Positions 61,445 through 64,000 of a DNA stretch of 64,000 nucleotides are shown here, in pieces (position 1 is the first letter of the stretch; every line of letters starts with the position of its first letter). A program made the position numbers and the translations under genes. The stretch is from Methanobacteriota archaeon. GTDB taxonomy: Archaea > Thermoplasmatota > Poseidoniia > Poseidoniales > Thalassarchaeaceae. Below the pieces are notes generated by a model. The model did no database searches. It was given only the letters and a program-made list of their open reading frames with translations, and had not been told where the DNA came from. The stretch is taken from NCBI GenBank assembly GCA_014239955.1, contig JAAZXW010000006.1, forward strand, positions 28,810 through 92,809, written 5' to 3'.

Positions 61445-61504
61445 TGGCCCTTGGGGTCATTTTGCCAAGGTAGGCTTTTATCCGCCTCTCTAGGGCAACG
61501 GACG

Positions 61505-64000
61505 ATGAGGCGCACAGCAGTATTACTAGTAATACTGATGCTGACGGCGATTCCCGCTTCGATGAGCCAGGACTTCCGACTGGCCGCCACCCCATCCCAG
61601 ATGGGCTCTGGATCGGGGGCGGACTGCCCCAACCAAACCCACTCAGGGGGTGCCTTCTACGCAGACGGATCGACTGGAAACGACTCTTGGAACGGGACCC
61701 AGGACTGCCCGACCGCCTCCATCCAGGCCGCTGTAGACCTGGCTTCCGAGAACGGCACGGTGATCGCCAGGGAGGGCATCTACCACGAGGTCGTCACGTT
61801 GGACCAGCAGGGAATGAGACTGAGGGCAGCCGATGGGGAGAGGGTCATCCTAGATGGCAGCCGAAGCGTTACCGGTGACCTCGGGGGCTCGTGGTCGGTC
61901 CACGACTCCTCTTCGACTGAGGGGGTCGTCTGGAAGGCGGACCTCACCCAGGACGCATGGCAGCTCTTCGTGGACTACGAGGAGGAGATGCCAGCGAGGT
62001 GGCCCAATGCCAACTTCTCCGACGGGACCGCCATGAACGACGACGAGTACTGGGCGCACGGCAGCGTGGACGTGGATGACTACGAGACTAACTCAACCGC
62101 CACCTGCAACGATGGCATGGCCAAGTACCAGAGCGGCAGCAAGTACTACTGCCTGAACTACCTCAATGGGGAGCTCGAGGACGACAACGCATCCTACCCA
62201 GGGCACAGCGGCCTCATCGACAGCGGTGTGAACGGCACCGGTTCGATAGCGGTCCTGAACATCGGCTCCTTCAGGACGTGGAGTCGAAACGTGACTTCAC
62301 ACAACACCAGCAACGGCTCCTTCAACTTCGAAGAGGTACCCAGCGACGAGTGGAAGTACAAGCACCACATGTACTTCCTCACCCAGAAGCTCGAGCTCCT
62401 CGACGTCCCGGGCGAATGGTACTTCGACCACGAGTCGTCGACCAACACCGTATACTACATGCCGAGGGACGGCAGCGACCCCAACGACCTGGACATCAGG
62501 ATGAAGACCCAGCCGTACGCGATACTGTGCTCGGACGACGATGGGGTGGTGGTCGAGGGCTTCGACTACTTCGCAACCACCTTCAGCCTCGATGACTGCG
62601 ACGGCTCGGAAATCAGGAACTCCACCCTACTCTACCCCAGCACCTCGAAGAGGTCCCTCGGCCATGCCGGGGAGGACATGGACAACCGATACGTCTCCAG
62701 GGTCGATGACTGCATCGGCTGCCTCATAGACAGCTGCGACTTCCTCTACACCGACGGGGCTGCGTTCGAGGCCCACGGAGGGGCATCCAGCTCCCAGAAC
62801 AACACCATCAACAACTCCTACTTCTACCACATCGACTGGTCGGGGTCCGACCAGAAGAGCCTGATGACGACCATCATGATGGATGGCACGACCAACCGGT
62901 TCACCAACAACACGATGCACAAGACGGGGACCTCCGCCACCATAAGGATCGGAAACGCGCCTCAGATAATGTTAAACGAGATCTACGACACTGCCCACAT
63001 CCAGTCCGACGGCACGGTGGTGCAAATGATGCAGGCAGAGCAGGAAGGTGCCAATGTCGCCTACAACTGGATTCACGACGTGCCGAAGTACGGGATAAGA
63101 ATGGACGGTCCGTTCGGCGGGACCAACTCCGGCAGGAACGCAAGCGTGCACCACAACGTGCTCTGGAACGCAAATGGGGCGATAGTGGCCAAGGGGGACT
63201 ACCACAGCGTGACCAACAACACTGTCCTCCTGGGATCCGAGGGCGACAGGAACCACATCATCGTCCTATACGACTCGACCGGGGGCAACGAGAACTCGAC
63301 CATCATGTCCAACGTCGCTGACTCCATCAGCGGGCACCGGACAGACTCCAACGAGAGTAGCCCCCTACCAGTCAACAACAGCTCCATCGGCAACAACTGG
63401 AACGGCTACGACGCCCAGAACGCGAACGAGAGCGTCCTCGGGATGCTCGTCTCGGTCAATACCAGCGACTTCAGGCCCGTGTTCGGATCGGAGATAGACC
63501 AGATGGGAGCTGGGGCGTACTCCAGCACTCAGAACGCCACCGTCCCAGCCGACCCGTCCGCCTTCGACCCCTCGACCTATTACTGGCTTCCCGGGATAAA
63601 GAGGAACTCCTCGAGCCCCTACCAGCAGACTCCTTTCGACCTTCCATGCCCATCGGGCCAGTTCCGGTCCGCATCTGGGAGCTCCTGCGAGGCGGCCCCG
63701 GCAGGCCAGTTTGCCCCCCTCTGGGGGTCTGACTCTCCGACAGAGTGCACGACTGGGACATGGCAGGACCAGACAGGACAGTCCGGCTGCATCGAGGCTG
63801 AGGCAGGGAACTACGTGGGCACCAACGGGTCGACGGCCCAGATGCCCTGCGGTCTGGGGACCTGGAACAACATGACGGGGCAGGCCGCCTGCACGAACGC
63901 GAGCGCGGGGCACTACGTGGGCACCAACGGGTCGACGGCCCAGATGCCCTGCTCGATCGGTACCTGGCAGAACCAGACTGGCCAGTCGGGCTGCATGAAC
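61505..64000 (+). CDS. Secreted beta-helix protein with Cys repeats (3' end cut)
   Basis: The frame is open for 832 codons to the window edge. It begins with a signal peptide (MRRTAVLLVILMLTAIPASMS) and an N-terminal region with GGAFYADGSTGNDSWNGT, the DUF1565-like opening of right-handed beta-helix proteins. A long parallel beta-helix (about 100-600) follows, rich in Asn-rich turns (NNTINNSYFYHI, NNTMHKTGTS) as in pectate-lyase-type folds. From about residue 715 there are Cys repeats of the GCC2/GCC3 (ephrin-receptor-like) type. Polysaccharide binding or cleavage, or a surface adhesin, are the likely roles. Confidence 0.85.
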   Translation, partial: MRRTAVLLVILMLTAIPASMSQDFRLAATPSQMGSGSGADCPNQTHSGGAFYADGSTGNDSWNGTQDCPTASIQAAVDLASENGTVIAREGIYHEVVTLDQQGMRLRAADGERVILDGSRSVTGDLGGSWSVHDSSSTEGVVWKADLTQDAWQLFVDYEEEMPARWPNANFSDGTAMNDDEYWAHGSVDVDDYETNSTATCNDGMAKYQSGSKYYCLNYLNGELEDDNASYPGHSGLIDSGVNGTGSIAVLNIGSFRTWSRNVTSHNTSNGSFNFEEVPSDEWKYKHHMYFLTQKLELLDVPGEWYFDHESSTNTVYYMPRDGSDPNDLDIRMKTQPYAILCSDDDGVVVEGFDYFATTFSLDDCDGSEIRNSTLLYPSTSKRSLGHAGEDMDNRYVSRVDDCIGCLIDSCDFLYTDGAAFEAHGGASSSQNNTINNSYFYHIDWSGSDQKSLMTTIMMDGTTNRFTNNTMHKTGTSATIRIGNAPQIMLNEIYDTAHIQSDGTVVQMMQAEQEGANVAYNWIHDVPKYGIRMDGPFGGTNSGRNASVHHNVLWNANGAIVAKGDYHSVTNNTVLLGSEGDRNHIIVLYDSTGGNENSTIMSNVADSISGHRTDSNESSPLPVNNSSIGNNWNGYDAQNANESVLGMLVSVNTSDFRPVFGSEIDQMGAGAYSSTQNATVPADPSAFDPSTYYWLPGIKRNSSSPYQQTPFDLPCPSGQFRSASGSSCEAAPAGQFAPLWGSDSPTECTTGTWQDQTGQSGCIEAEAGNYVGTNGSTAQMPCGLGTWNNMTGQAACTNASAGHYVGTNGSTAQMPCSIGTWQNQTGQSGCMN
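63650..64000 (+). repeat. GCC2/GCC3-type tandem repeats with near-identical DNA
   Basis: Units of about 34 residues repeat AG-x-YVGTNGSTAQMPC then GTW-x-N-x-TGQ-x-x-C. The TACGTGGGCACCAACGGGTC stretch recurs at 63812 and 63914, 102 bases apart, and the identity runs on for about 19 bases more. Such DNA identity means recent duplication or gene conversion. The array continues past the window. Confidence 0.85.

Overview
The window looks like a chromosomal stretch of a planktonic euryarchaeon of the Thermoplasmatota, most consistent with Marine Group II (Candidatus Poseidoniales). The archaeal signs are a membrane-type LonB protease, eL40 and a probable eL41, a UPF0147 protein, an archaeal-type Asp-tRNA synthetase and TrmI, a PhoU with an AbrB-like N terminus, a ubiquitin-like GG-tailed protein, TATA boxes about 30 bases before start codons, and U-run terminators. 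These sit among many genes of bacterial type (GSII glutamine synthetase, KASIII, DeoC, LLM flavoenzymes, MscS, P5C dehydrogenase). The lineage call is an inference from gene content; no rRNA is present.

Layout. 1-11.0 kb: the end of a glutamine synthetase, an MFS exporter, and a five-gene peptide ABC importer read leftward (binding lipoprotein, two permeases, two ATPases). One permease and one ATPase carry long hydrophobic insertions. 11.1-24.2 kb: four tRNAs (Ala-GGC, Arg-TCT, Ser-CGA, Val-CAC) among housekeeping genes: a SprT-like metalloprotease, a candidate eL41, a BNR-type surface protein, a ubiquitin-like protein, an iron-sulfur PD-(D/E)XK nuclease, a radical SAM enzyme with PdxT, SerC-DeoC, a thioredoxin-CcdA protein and two tandem thymidylate-kinase-like proteins. 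24.5-30.1 kb: phosphate genes (AbrB-PhoU regulator divergent from a Pit transporter fused to a PhoU-like domain, sharing one TATA element), a PAP2 enzyme, and a sodium-solute symporter under a TPP riboswitch, hence probably a thiamine or precursor importer. 30.1-45.7 kb: P5C dehydrogenase, PurA, eL40-LysE, a class V aminotransferase, UPF0147, an Ntn-asparaginase, an MFS pump, LonB, a large thioredoxin-headed surface protein, TrmI and AspS. 45.7-53.9 kb: small and hypothetical genes, TauE-like, LLM, MscS and FUN14-like proteins, a PTGES2-like thioltransferase and a two-repeat histone-fold protein. 53.99-61.4 kb: seven tightly spaced rightward genes (formyltransferase-like, atypical SDR, LLM monooxygenase, asparaginase-II-like, aldehyde dehydrogenase, KASIII, alpha/beta hydrolase) that look like one uncharacterised pathway. 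61.5 kb to the end: a secreted beta-helix protein ending in GCC2/GCC3-like Cys repeats, cut by the window edge.

The strongest candidates for undescribed biology are (i) the importer whose ATPase has membrane helices threaded into its nucleotide-binding domain, matched by extra helices in its permease, (ii) the seven-gene pathway at 54-61 kb, and (iii) the tandem histone-fold protein. Two overlooked short ribosomal-protein genes, the archaeal TPP riboswitch, and convergent genes whose stop codons lie inside tRNA T-arms are smaller but solid observations. No CRISPR array, insertion sequence or rRNA gene was seen.
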